NCBI RefSeq assembly: GCF_000208865.1
Contig: NC_018398.1
Span: 3,664,769-3,728,768 of the forward strand
Length of the DNA stretch: 64,000 nucleotides
Direction of reading: 5' to 3'
Origin: Neospora caninum Liverpool
Lineage: Eukaryota > Apicomplexa > Conoidasida > Eucoccidiorida > Sarcocystidae
Every line of letters begins with the position of its first letter. Position 1 is the stretch's first letter. Of this stretch, positions 1 through 11,381 are shown in pieces. Made by a program: the position numbers and the translations under genes. The notes under the pieces were generated by a model that was not told the DNA's origin, made no database searches, and saw nothing but the letters and a program-made list of their open reading frames with translations.

Positions 1-2456
1 CAGGAGGAGGAGGAAAGGAACCGTGGCACCTGCAGATAATTTGTTCCCCCGAAAGATAGTAACCTAACTCCTGCGTTCAGAAGAGGATCTGGTACATTTG
101 AGCTTCGGCACACGCAGATCTCCAGAAGCTCCTTCTATCTTCGAACTGACTGGTTTTAGGAGACGTCACTTTTTTGGTGACCAAAGCCGTCACTTCATGG
201 TCGGTCGACAATGGACATCAAAGCAGGAGCCACAAGAGCCACCAGATACCTCACGGATTCTTGGATGAGAACTACAGAATCTGCAACTCTGTCGTCGATT
301 CCCTATTATGCGAACAAAGAACACCGATTTCACTGTGGATGGATGCACGGACAAACTACGTTCCTGCTGAAGAGAGCAGCCGGCGTCTCCAGTGCTTCAG
401 TGGTGCAGATCACTCGTGTGAACAGAAGCTCAGAGCTTCCGTTTGCCCCAGTCGCGAGTGCCCCATTGGGCGGGTTGCCCAAACCCAGAAACGCTTAGGT
501 CCGTACACTTTGCTCAGGTGTGAATGACGGGAAGAAGTGTGTACCTGATTCGACAATAGCCCGGGAGGCACAAGATAGAGTGAATTACTAGGTAGGAGGC
601 CACACCACATACTGGAAGCAGAGAAATTGGTTTTCTGTCGAGAGAAAAGCGGAACAAGGATGAGCATTGCGCTCTAGTTCTTCGGCTTTCACTCTGAATA
701 CCCTTCTTTCGAATGGCATAGTGACGATGTTGCGTCTGTGCTAAAAAAACATCTAGCGTTGATTTCTCCAGTCTCTTGTGTGTCCCCTGAGGAAACGGCA
801 GTGACCCCTGATGCAACCGTGCACTGGGTTGCGAACTGCCAGTGCCAGCCACGGTTCGTCCTCGGCATTATGGGCAAGCCCCTCTTCAGCCCCTTCAGAA
901 TTCTCTTCCCGCATGTTCTCCGCCATCGACCTTCTCCTTCAAGGTTTGTGTGGTGCCCTTCTTTCGCCCTCCATTGTGTGACCTTTTGATGCTTTGTGGC
1001 CAGCAGAACGCGCCGGGACATGCTGTACATACATGACAGCTCGCGAGCCGCCCGCCCTCGCCGGAAACCAGGACTCGCCACCTCGTTTTCAAAACATCTC
1101 ATTCACAAATAAAGAAGGAACGCCCAGTTTCTCGCAGGACAAACGGTGAAGCGAGTCGCTTCGTCGCGGGAAAACATTCCACCTTTTTGCGCCGTCTTTA
1201 CTGCGTAGGAGCGTGTCACCTCAACAAAAAAGCCTTCTCGTCTCGTGATATGCCTCGCGCTGTTCCTCGACTTGGTCAGCTCGCCTCAAGCCGATGAGGC
1301 ATTCGTTTTGAGGAGAGGCAGAACGAAAGAAACGGCACCACTTTCGACACTTTCTTTCCGCCCTCCTGCAGATGAAACAGAAGAAAAAAGGAATCCTTCG
1401 CACTCCGTGTCCCTTTTCGTATCCAGGCAGCACGCGAAGGCAGTTGCAGCAGCCACACTCAAGGATACAGCACTCGAGGAGCAGTGCAGCAACGTCATCA
1501 GCTCGCTCATCCTCGGTTTCTTACGTAGGCCGGAAGGGAATAGCACGCCTTTTGTTTTGGCGCTTCAAGGAATTTCAGCGTAATGTTGTTCTTCGTGCTG
1601 GGTATTTTTTTCGCTGTCATGAGCGGCCTCGCCGCGGACAGAGCGGGAGGTCGATCTGGATTCCGTTGACGCGGTGTGCGATCTGGACTCCGTTGACACG
1701 GTGTGCGATCTGGACTCCGTTGACACGGTGTGCGATCTGGATTCCGTTGACACGGTGTGCGATCTGGATTCCGTTGACACGGTGTGCGATCTGGATTCCG
1801 TTGACACGGTGAGCGATCTGGATTCCGTTGACACGGTGTGCGATCTTCCTTTCTCGTGTGTACTACTCCTTTTCCTTCACGGAAGGCACACCGTTAGAAG
1901 GTAGCTGCACACAGGGGAAGGTCGGAAAATGTTGACCACAAAAGATCTCTGGACGGCTTCTGAAGGATCACTCGCAAAGTGAAATGGCGACTTTGCATCG
2001 AGTGCAAAGTGGGTGTGTGTGAACTCCATTTTTTTAGTGATAGTGTTATCACGCCCACTTCGGCTTGGCGTACCCCACCCGCCAGAGTTGCGAAGGCTAA
2101 GTTTGGTCATCTTCTATATGTGCCAAACTTCTATGAAGGTGTGCGCCGTGTGGTTTGTTCCACAGCCACCGCAGACCACACTCTTCTGCGTCCACAGTGA
2201 GCATGAAGACCATCGTAAAAGTGCTCGGCTAGCTTCCTACTCAAACCCCAGTACGAAGTGAGCCTACCACCTTGGATCTGTGCCGTGGGCAGCCCCGGCA
2301 CGCTCCTGATCGAGGAGGACTCTCACCGCCAGGACCCCCCCAAAAAAATGCAAATTTCGCATCACCCTTTCAGGGAATGAATCATGCGGCCCCAGCGGAG
2401 GTCAACGTAAACGCACAGGAGTTTTGTTGCTGACATATCCCCAATGTGTCCCGGGG
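1..2456. other. No resolvable gene; left flank of the USP gene
   Basis: I find no exon here with convincing splice sites and coding character. Short open stretches exist, for example an ATG frame from 1372 that runs into the minisatellite at 1653-1841, but its protein has no recognisable feature and all frames through the 27-bp repeat stay open because the unit length is divisible by three. The stretch may hold the promoter and 5' UTR of the + strand deubiquitinase, or the end of a gene lying outside the window. Confidence 0.4.
1653..1841. repeat. 27-bp minisatellite, seven tandem copies
   Basis: Seven consecutive 27-bp units begin at 1653, 1680, 1707, 1734, 1761, 1788 and 1815, each starting GATCTGGA and continuing through CCGTTGAC and GGTGTGC. 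Copies differ by one or two bases (for example ATTCC versus ACTCC, ACACG versus ACGCG). Because 27 is a multiple of three, one + frame would encode a nine-residue repeat DLDSVDTVC, but no flanking coding exon supports translation. Confidence 0.9.
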
Positions 2457-5400
2457 ATGAGGCAGGCTACGCCATGCACTTCTGTGAGTCCGCCTCCTCG
2501 CGCGCCTTCTTTAAGGCTGCGTGGCTTGGAAAATCCAAGGGGCGAGAACAACTGCTTTCTCAACGTTACTCTTCAAGCTTTTTGGAACCTTCGCTCGTTT
2601 CGCGTCCTGTGCCAACAAGGCACAGAACATCAGCATCCTGCACCACGTTCCGCTGCATCACCTGCGTCTAGCTCCTCTTCTTCGGGTTGGCCCTGCGTTG
2701 TGTCAGGTAGAACACCCGCTACTACCATATCCTCCAGGCGACGGCATGGGCGGGGCGACCCGGACTCGCCGCTTCCTTTCGTTTCTATGAGGGTGCAGAC
2801 GTTGCTTGATTCTTGTTCATCGAGGACCGCACAAGGAGGGAACCGGCGCAATGGGCTGAAGTCAGACCTCGACGCCATGTTTCCATTTGTCGGGCGAACT
2901 TGGACAGAGCCAGAGAAAGAAGGAAAGGAAGCGTTGCCGAGTGAGAGAGATACGGGGACGACTACCCCTCGGACCTCGTCGTACGCTGTCCCCTCGCCGT
3001 CTCCTGTTGCAGAATCCGGCCACGTGGGAGAGCCTCCAACCTCGTCTCCTCTCCAGGTGCCGGCTGCAGCGAGCTGCGTCTACTGCGCGATCAAAAACCT
3101 CTTCGCCAATTACCAATTTGGAAACTGTGAAGTTCTGCCGGCGGCAGCTGTTCGCACCTCTCTGGCGACCTGTTGGGCCAGCACCCGATTCAAGCCTGGG
3201 GACATGGAAGACGCAGATGAGACGCTCGAGGGAGTTCTCGACGCGCTACACGCGTGGCACCAAGGCGTACGTTTTCCTTGCAAGCTTTTCTGTGCGAAAA
3301 ATGTTAACGGACGATACGGGTTTTACTAGGGGCACGGAGGGATCATGCGTATACCGTTGGTGATCGTCGTTACGAGCGCTGCTTGCTTGCATGGCCATGT
3401 TATAGTTTCTACAAAGGGCGCAGACACGTTATCTCTATCTTTAGAGGTACAGGAGCAAAGCGACTTGGGGCGCACACTGATAGGCAATTGTCTCGGTGCC
3501 GTGCACCAGTCGTCTAAGCCGGTGTAGGTTTCTGTATATGGGCGCGTGTTAGTGTTAATACGTTTGCATCCGTACTGTGTCTGTGTTTCCTCAGCTGAGT
3601 GCCCCCCCACCGTCCGCCTACTTCCGCCACGCACATGCCTCCCCTGAAGCCGGCGCCGCTGCTTCAGAGCGCGACGACCTCTCAAATCCGTTGAAGTTCC
3701 TCGCTTTTTATCGAGACATTCCCTGCAACCCGCCGTGCCTGGCCCACAGACTCTTTTCTCTGCATCTTCTCTTCTTACCGCGCTGTACAGCCTGCGGGGC
3801 TACTGGAGAACCCCTCGTTCAGCAGCTGTATGTACACCGTGCCTACACGGCGGAACTCCTTCCTCTCCTCGCCTCGAAGCCGGGGATCCATTCGTCCTCC
3901 GCTGGCAGTGGAAACGTTTCGTCGTCGTTGCGCGTCTCCACGCCGGTCCCTCGTTCAGGGTCTCCTCAACGCCCTTCTCCGTTTTCCGACGCTTCTGCGT
4001 TGTTTCTGAGAACTCCTGAAAGCGCAGTGCAGTCTGCGAGACAGGCCACGCTTGACGCGCAACAGGACCACCGTAAAGCGACGGCTCCGGACGTTCCATA
4101 TTCCAGTGCATGTACAGACTGCGGCGAAACTCCATTCCGCACGTCCTCGGGTCGAAGCAGTTTTGGAGTCTGTTTGCGTTATCTCTTCCTCTGGGATTGG
4201 ACATTCGCAAGCCGTGAGTCACTGTGCATACCTCGTCTGCGCACAGAAGCGAAGAACGCGAAGACATCCCCTTCAGATTCCACGTCTCTGTCGAGTGAGA
4301 ACGAGGCAATCGGCGAAGACGGAGCAGCCGTAGCTCCGAGGCTTTGGCGCCCGGAAAAAGACGCAGAAGGTGCGGGAAAGGGCTTGAGAGGCAGTGACGC
4401 ATTTGGAGGCAAACGAGAAGAATCCAAAGCTTCGCTACCTCCTCTCCCCGCGGCGCGGACTTTCAGGCCGTCTCTCGTTTCCGAAAACGGGGGAGACAGC
4501 CATTGCTGCGAGAGTGCCTTTGCAGACTCTGACAGCTTAGAAGATGAGCTAAAGAGGCTGCAGCAATTCTTCCAACACGCGAATATCGTCCGTCTCTCTC
4601 CTCAAGGCAAAGCGAAGAAGAAGGAAGCCGCTGCGCGGGGAGGTGATGTCGGCCGGCCAGTGAGGCAGCCACGCGGACAGATGCAACGCGGAGAAGGCAA
4701 AGATGGAAATGCATTGACGAGCAGGGCGGAAACGGAAGACGCAAAGGACCAACAGAGAGGAGACTGCGAGTGAGCCGTGGTGATGGCGTGCCTCAGAAAC
4801 AGTAGAAACCAAAGAAACGCCTTTTCGTGGAGACATATGGGGCGTGACTCGGGAGGGGGGGTTACCTTTAGGGATCGCGGAAGCACACACATAAAACGGA
4901 AGAAAGGGGTATGACATAATGAGGTGACGTCTCGATGCCGGAAAGGGGAGAAGTTAGCACAAGAAAACAGAAGGCACGTGCGTCCCTGAGTGATGCATCA
5001 GGAAAACGTCAAATTTTAGCAGCAGAGCAGTGAGAACCAGGCCCTGAGACCTGCTCGGGGGCACGTCTGTCTCTCAACGCTTACCGACATAAATAGACAC
5101 AAGCAGAGTCATGGGAAAGAGGGAGGCTCTGAAGTTAGGCAGGCGCGGATGTTCGTCCGATTTTGTAGGAGACGCTGGATGGAGCCACCTCGGGTCCACG
5201 TCCGGTTGCCCACACGTGTGCTTTTGTATAGCGCTATTGGTCTCGTTCTTCTCTTTCTTTCCGTCTTTTCTGTCGTCCACTTTGCGGCGAGCTCCCCCTT
5301 CCCGTATCCGGGGTGTTCGGTTTCCCCATTTCGTGTGTGTCTGCCTTGTCGCGGTCTCGTCGTAGGTTTGCATGCTGCCCTTTCCCATTTCTTGTCTCAC

Positions 5401-6532
5401 CTTCGTGTCTCTTCCTCTCGTCCTCTGTCTCTGGATTCGTTTTCCCCAGGCAGTGTGGCGGTCCACATACCGTCGTTCTAGACCGGCACTGCATGCACGC
5501 CCCTGCTGTCTTCGTCTGCAGCCTGACCTGGTTACCAGATCTGGCGCAGCTGGGCCCCTCATCCCCTGGCTTAGGATCTTCTTCGTCCTCAGAGGCATCG
5601 TTTGAGCCATCGGAGTCAGGAAATCAGAACGGAGTGTCACCGATGCAGGCCGAGTCTGACGAGGTCCGGCAGTCGATCTTTCTTCTCCTTCAGAGTTTAG
5701 AGCCTGTCCTCGATGTTCGAGAAGTAAGCAGTCAAAAAGGCCAAACACGACAGTGGACAAACGATGTGCCATGGCTTCGGCACTCGGTTAACAGACACGC
5801 TAAGGAGTTACACCTTTATACAAACGCAGAGAAGATTCTGTACTTCTCACTCAAGACCCGTCACTGTGTATCTTTCTTCCTCTGCCCGTGAATGTCGATG
5901 TCTCCGTGACTAAATCTCTGTGTGTATCCTGTGCGGCAAATGTGCATGCATAGAGACACTGCATGCTGGCGCTTCGTGCGAGGCGAGAACCCGATGGTGG
6001 TGAATGGACAGGCAGCGGGAAGAGCCTGTTCGTGACTGCGTGCGCGTATTGTGACAGTCTGATCGCTGGAGCTATCGGGGCGCCTCAATACACTTCATAA
6101 AGATTAAATATGAGAGAGGCAAGCCCGTTTAAAACTGCTGCTCTTGACCTCTTGTTCACTGTCTCATCAGCACAATCGCCAGCGTTCAACACCTATCATG
6201 CTGCCCTGTCGCCCAGAGCCTCCTATTTCGTTTTGCCGTCGCTGCGCTTCTCAGATCTTTTCATCCAACTCGCAAGATACGCAGGTCTCGTCTTTCGGGG
6301 GACATCGAAGCCAAGCTGAGTCTCGAGATCAAGCCGAAGGATCCGCCAGAGACAGCCAAGGGTCCAAACCGCCGGCTGGAGTGGTCGCGCCATCTCCGTT
6401 TTCCCACAGAGGACGGGCCAGACGAGAGGCAGCTTCTCGAGCCGCTGTTCGTCAGGAAGTTGAAGCCTTCACTGCAGACATGGACGGAAAACACGTGTTC
6501 AGGTGTGCACAGGACATACACGCAAATGCGTG

Positions 6533-6564
<32 letters not shown>

Positions 6565-7139
6565 TATGTGTGTAGAGAGAGACCGATAGATATACACTGC
6601 TATATACCTGTGTGTATATGCATATACGTGTGTTATGTACGGCTTGTTGTTGAAGTTTGTGTGTCTTTCTTTTCAGAGGCATGGTTTGTTTTTATGGCCA
6701 GCACTACGTCTGCTTTTTCCACCACTGGGCCTCGGCGAAGTGGGTGCTCTTCGATGATTCCCGAGTGAAGCGTGGGTTGACGTGGAAGGGCGTCGTGTCC
6801 ATGTGCGTCGCCGGGAAACTCCTTCCTTGTCTACTCTTTTTTGAACGCATATCTCTCCGTCCGGCGAACCGAAGGATCAAACTTTCCCCTCCATCGGCCT
6901 TTCCTTCTTCCTCGTCTTTCGGCGAGACCCCGACTCATCCTGGAAACTCGATGCGGCGAGCAGACGTGCAGCGCTCTGAAGGCCAAGACATGTGCTGTAG
7001 GGTAATGTCCGAAGACTCGGCTGAGGAGTCCCCTTCGTTCGCTCGTCGACACGGGCAGCGGACCGGAAACGGAGAACTGTGGCGTGAAGGCCAGAGGGAC
7101 GAATATGGAAAGGAGGACCTCCAACTCTTCTGTGCAGAA
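2457..7139 (+). CDS. USP53/USP54-type ubiquitin carboxyl-terminal hydrolase (peptidase family C19)
   Basis: Probable cysteine deubiquitinase. Phase-consistent exons are 2457-3266, 3595-4769, 5522-5723, 6171-6502 and 6677-7139. The Cys box reads GLENPRGENNCFLN, with the nucleophile at residue 33 if the ATG at 2457 is the start. A Cys-rich stretch with CTACGATGEPL follows in exon 2. The His box in exon 5 reads GMVCFYGQHYVCFFHH (His849), followed by KWVLFDDSRV with the acidic third position (Asp866/867) and the domain end WKGVVSMC. These boxes resemble vertebrate USP53/USP54 more than generic USPs. Cys and His boxes lie about 816 residues apart, against roughly 300 in a compact USP domain, because Ser/Pro-rich sequence fills the gaps. 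A good GTAAGG donor at 7140 suggests more exons downstream; unspliced, the frame stops at 7298. The start is tentative: an upstream exon could join ahead of 2457. Target and location are unknown. Confidence 0.85.
6533..6558. repeat. (TA)n microsatellite in USP intron 4
   Basis: About thirteen TA dinucleotides run without interruption inside the 6503-6676 intron of the deubiquitinase gene. They are followed by further TA/TG-rich sequence to about 6625. Confidence 0.9.
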
Positions 7140-8575
7140 GTAAGGGAAGCGAGGAGAAACAGACAAAGGTGCAGGCCGCGTAAAAAGCGCAGACTGCGTG
7201 CGTGCGCCGCAGGATTTGGGATTAAGGCAAATGTAGTCCATGGTGATGTAACGCCTCACGGAGCCGCGGCGCCGGCCGGCACCCACGTTGTCCTCTGAAC
7301 CCAGAGACCTGTGCTCACCCTATATGCATCCTATATATGTATATATAGAGACATATACAGATACGTACACATTCTCAAAGCTGCTCGAATGTCACAAGAG
7401 ACCGTAGCACCCTCTTGCGTCAGTTATATATATACATATAGATAGGTGAGAGGAAAGGTCGGCAGATGGAGTTACAATCCACAACGTGCGTCCAGTTTCC
7501 GTTTCTCCGTTTGTGTGCGGGTTTTTCTCCTCTAGAACCACCGTGTTTTGTGCTCGTCTGGTTGTGCCCCTCTGGAAAAAGACGAATAAGCTATCCTGTC
7601 AATGGATGCCACTCGAGGTCTCTTCCGTCTTTTTTTGCCACGAGGTGGTTCATCTTTGTTTCGACGAGCCTCAATACTTTGGTTTCTATGTTCCGTCTCC
7701 CCCCTTTTGTCTCGATCCAAATCTCCGCAGATGCTCTCCTGTCAACATCTGCTTCTCGAAGAGTTCTCCACTAACGAGGCGAAGAAGACTGCTGTCGCCC
7801 TAGCGTTCACAAATGTCCCCAGTGCCGCAGGTGATTCCGCAAGCAGCGCAGCGCCGTGTCGCATTTCTTGATTTTCTCAAAAGAGCAACCAATCCCCTGG
7901 GCATGAAAGCAGAGGACGGAGATAAATTGGGAAGAGCTCAAGAAACGTGGGAAGGAATGAAGACCGCGAAGAAAGAATGTCACTTCAGTTGGGGCGGTGT
8001 CGCTAGCTCTGTGCGAGCAGATGCCTGATCCTGTAGGGTATATGCCGCCTTAACTCTGGTAAAAGGGGGACCGGAAAGATGTCATCCGCTGTTGATGATG
8101 CCCCTCAACGCGAGTCTACCTCCACAGCCTAGAGAGCAGAACTACGATGGCCTGCATTGCGCAGTGGAGGTCGGTCTGTTCATCTATGCACGCGTCTTTT
8201 CAAGAATTGCTCCACGGAGAAAACAAGAATCAGGACGCTTATTGGGAGCGTCTGCTCTTCAGTTTCCCGTTTCGTTCGTTCTTATTAAACTCTTTCCTTT
8301 AACAAAAGAAGGAACTCAGCAATCCGCAGTCTTCGGCGGCGCTGCGTGTGTTGTCCCTCCGCTCGCGATGATCTCTGAAGTTTTGTTCTAGAAAATAGAT
8401 ACCCGCGTCTCTGCAGAGTCCAGGACTTTTTTTTGTACATCAGGTTAGGTGCCGATGGACAGCGACAGCCGCGCTCGACTCATGGACTGATGGCAGGAAT
8501 AGCGGACCCTTCTGGCGCTGATGTGCTCTGCGAGTCGACTCCGTCTTTTGCGGCGCCTTCCTGCTCTTTTGGCAG
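7140..8575 (+). other. Probable introns or spacer after the USP domain
   Basis: This stretch begins with the GTAAGG donor at 7140 and includes an in-frame stop at 7298 for the unspliced reading. It has short TA-rich patches near 7327-7440 and several T-rich open stretches. One possible small exon, 7732-7829, lies between a CCGCAG acceptor and a GTGATT donor and reads ATG-CTC-TCC onward for about 33 codons, but I cannot tie it to a neighbour by phase. Nothing else here is supported as coding. Confidence 0.3.
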
Positions 8576-11381
8576 AACTTGAGGGAAAATGTGCCCGCCC
8601 TCGTTTCGTGGTGAACGAAGCTTCTTCCACAGATGTCCACTTCGGCTTGTTCCGCGCCGTCTGTCTACTAGACAAAGAGCTCACAATGACTGGCGAATTT
8701 TATGTGCTCCATTTTGGGACCGTGGAACGGTTCCGCCATCCGTCACGTACCCACGTTTTCGGTAAGTCTACGCCAGTGTCCTAGCGAAGAAAGACAAGCA
8801 AACCAGTGGTAGCTTTTTCGTGGTGAGTAGTGCCGTTGTGTGGCTGCTGAAAAAAACACGCACACGTGCACAGGAGCTTCCTTTTCGCTGAAGTGCCTGC
8901 CTTCTCGGCCTTTCCTCTCCGCGTCTGAGAAAAAAACGTAAAGTAGACTGAAATGGAGGCCAGACGCGAGAACGGAGATACTTGTACGCGCAGACAAGAG
9001 AGCGGGTGTGCTAGTCTATAGGCGAACGCAAATAATAATTCTGAATAGGCCTAAATCGCTAAAACAAGCCGGGGTCGGGGTCGGCAGATTAACAGAAGGC
9101 GACGCTGAGCTGGTGTGTGAAGCAATGAACAGGATAGTCTTTTAAAGAGTAACGGTGACGGAAAAGAGACAGACAAAGCTGTGGACGACTCGTTCCGCGC
9201 TGAGGGCATCCAGCGTTCTTCGGATAGCCGTGTCGCCCGTTACACCGGCACATTTAGGCGCGTCCCCGGGGACGAGCCTGTACTTTAAATATGGAAAAGT
9301 ACATCTTCTTTTTTCGGGGCCCCAAATCTACTGCTTTCCCAGTTGGAGGAGCAGAATTTGAATCAAAATATGAGAGATATGCGGAGCCGTGTCTGCATGT
9401 AGCTGTACCTTTTGAACAGCAGGATGCCACACCCCTTTTTCGTACTCCCGCCTGCTTCTTTACAGAAATTCTTTACAGCAACGACGTTTCTAAGCCAATG
9501 TGTGCGAGTGAATCATGGGAAACCAGGTTGTCGAAGCGCCTCTTCTGCTGTTGCCTGTGTGTACCGGTGGTGGAAACCAAGGCTGGAAAGACCGAGCAAG
9601 TCTGCCATGCATCTGTGCATATGACAGTCGGGTCTAGAGAACCCTATTTTTATACGTAATAAGAAGCTGCACGCACTCGAGGAAGGAGTTTCTAGGGTCG
9701 GCAGGCAAAGACGGTCCGGGGGGACGAACCATCCGCGCGAAGAGAGAAGACGAAAACCAGTGCTCGGTTGTGCACGGGTATACAGGATATTACAGTTCGT
9801 TTCTGCCGATAAAAGGAAAACTGGGAAGCACCACCTTTCCAACAGAGCCGACATACACATCCCAAAAATGTAGTATGCTTTCACTTTGCTGTCGTTTTTT
9901 GGTTTGTGAGGTCTCGCCCCGAAGATTGTAGAAACAGGCAACCATACCGTTAGGAGAGTTGCTACCGGTAGGACCGAGACGACTACACGGCCGGACAGAG
10001 TCTCTGGCATTATCGCGACTGTATCTACTTTTTCTGGGTAGAAAAATAGAAATGTACATACATTTACAGTAGCCCGAATCACTGCTTCTCCACACTGAAG
10101 TTTCGCCCGTAGGGTGGAACCAGGGAAGATAAAACAGCCGGCGACTACTGCATCCTCTACGAATCCTCTGTGTACACGCAGATATACGCGTACCTGCACA
10201 GTTACATGGATTGCTCTTTTTCAGAGCGGTGAGGAAGCAAGTGCGATTGACGCGGGCAGTGAGTCATTCAAATGCTTTTGATGCACCGTGTTTTTCAGAA
10301 TGACTTGGAGTTTCAGGTTAAGAGGATTCCTGTCCACAGGCGTTAGCACACAAGGGGAATGGTGCTCCACAGTTTCCGCGAAACGCGTGTTCCCATGAGC
10401 GTTAAGACACTTGGGTTGTTTCTTTGTGCGCCGGCACGTACAGAGTTGTAAGTGGCACCGCTGCCTTTACCATCGCAGAAGAAATACAAATATATGGTTT
10501 ATACACGCCGAACCGTCTGGCTCCCGTTGCGTCTACGAAACGAGCATCCGCACCGAAGCACTGCTTTCGCTCAGAAACAGTGGGGCGTTCCATTGTATAT
10601 GGCGAGGAACAGAACGGGAAAGGCTGCGTTACTTAATCTCGACAGGACTCGTGTAGGATGCCGTTTGGTCCTGTCTAGGTGTACTCTGGCATTCAAACGG
10701 TAATCGGAACACAGCTATCCACCGCTGGTCATAAAGTAAAATGCTCTGCTTTGCGAATACGAAATTGCACGTAGCCGGCGTTGTAACCGAAGAGGGAAGA
10801 AAGCAGATACACTTTTTCACAGGTGACAGAGACGGAGCGCAACGACGCCCTCCCCCGCACATCTTTGCCTGACATAGTCAAGCGCAGCCAGGGCTCATGG
10901 AGACCCGCAGTGTGTTCCATAATGAAGATACACATGCATTCCTGGGGCAGCGGGGTTCTGTGCAATCGCACGAATGCAGGGAACGCGTTTTTGAGAGTAA
11001 CAGTTCTGCGGCACCCCAGTGCTGTGTTCACGACCGCTCCGTTTTTGAGAAAAGCTGAGTGATCTCAGCTCCTCTTCTACTGTGGGAACTGCTGGTTTGG
11101 ACGGCTGCTCTGTTGCGAGGGCGTTCGCGCGCCTACAGGTTCTGACAATGGTATCTGGAGGGAGAGCGCAGTTCCGCTCGACGCCAACGTCCTGTTTCGA
11201 CTCCTTCCAGCCTCTGTGTGCTCGCGACCGCCCCTCCTTTTGTGGCTCGCGCACTACCTCCACTCCACGCTGAATGAGTTCGTTTTCTCCGTCGGGCACG
11301 AAATCCGTTTTGCGCGGTTCTGCATATCACGGAATATTTGCCTCACTATGATCGACGAACACCCGTTTTCCTTCCTGTGAC
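8576..11381 (+). CDS. Unresolved multi-exon coding region, uncharacterised product
   Basis: Several segments look like genuine exons. 8576-8761 follows a GGCAG acceptor, ends at a GTAAGT donor and carries EFYVLHFGTVERFRHPSR. It joins in phase to an exon from 9343, after CTTTCCCAG, with FESKYERYAEPCLHVAVPF and then CFFTEILYSNDVSKP; that exon's donor is unclear. 10823-10996 sits between a TTTTTCACAG acceptor and a GTAACA donor. A segment from about 11147 carries FRLLPASVCSRPP and LAHYLHSTLNEFVFSVG, and its frame stops at 11379-11381. FFTEILYSNDV faintly recalls the end of a BAH domain, but I would not assign one. This could be the 3' half of the deubiquitinase gene, whose last clear exon ends in a donor at 7140, or an independent gene. 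Exons between 9400 and 10700 are missing from my model. Confidence 0.45.

Noticed and set aside
9343..9525. BAH domain assignment
   Set aside because: Only FFTEILYSNDV recalls the end of a BAH domain; the rest of the consensus is not visible and the exon chain is incomplete.
9513..10199. 228-codon minus-strand frame
   Set aside because: No recognisable features, overlaps + strand exon candidates, and lacks any conserved-looking motif.
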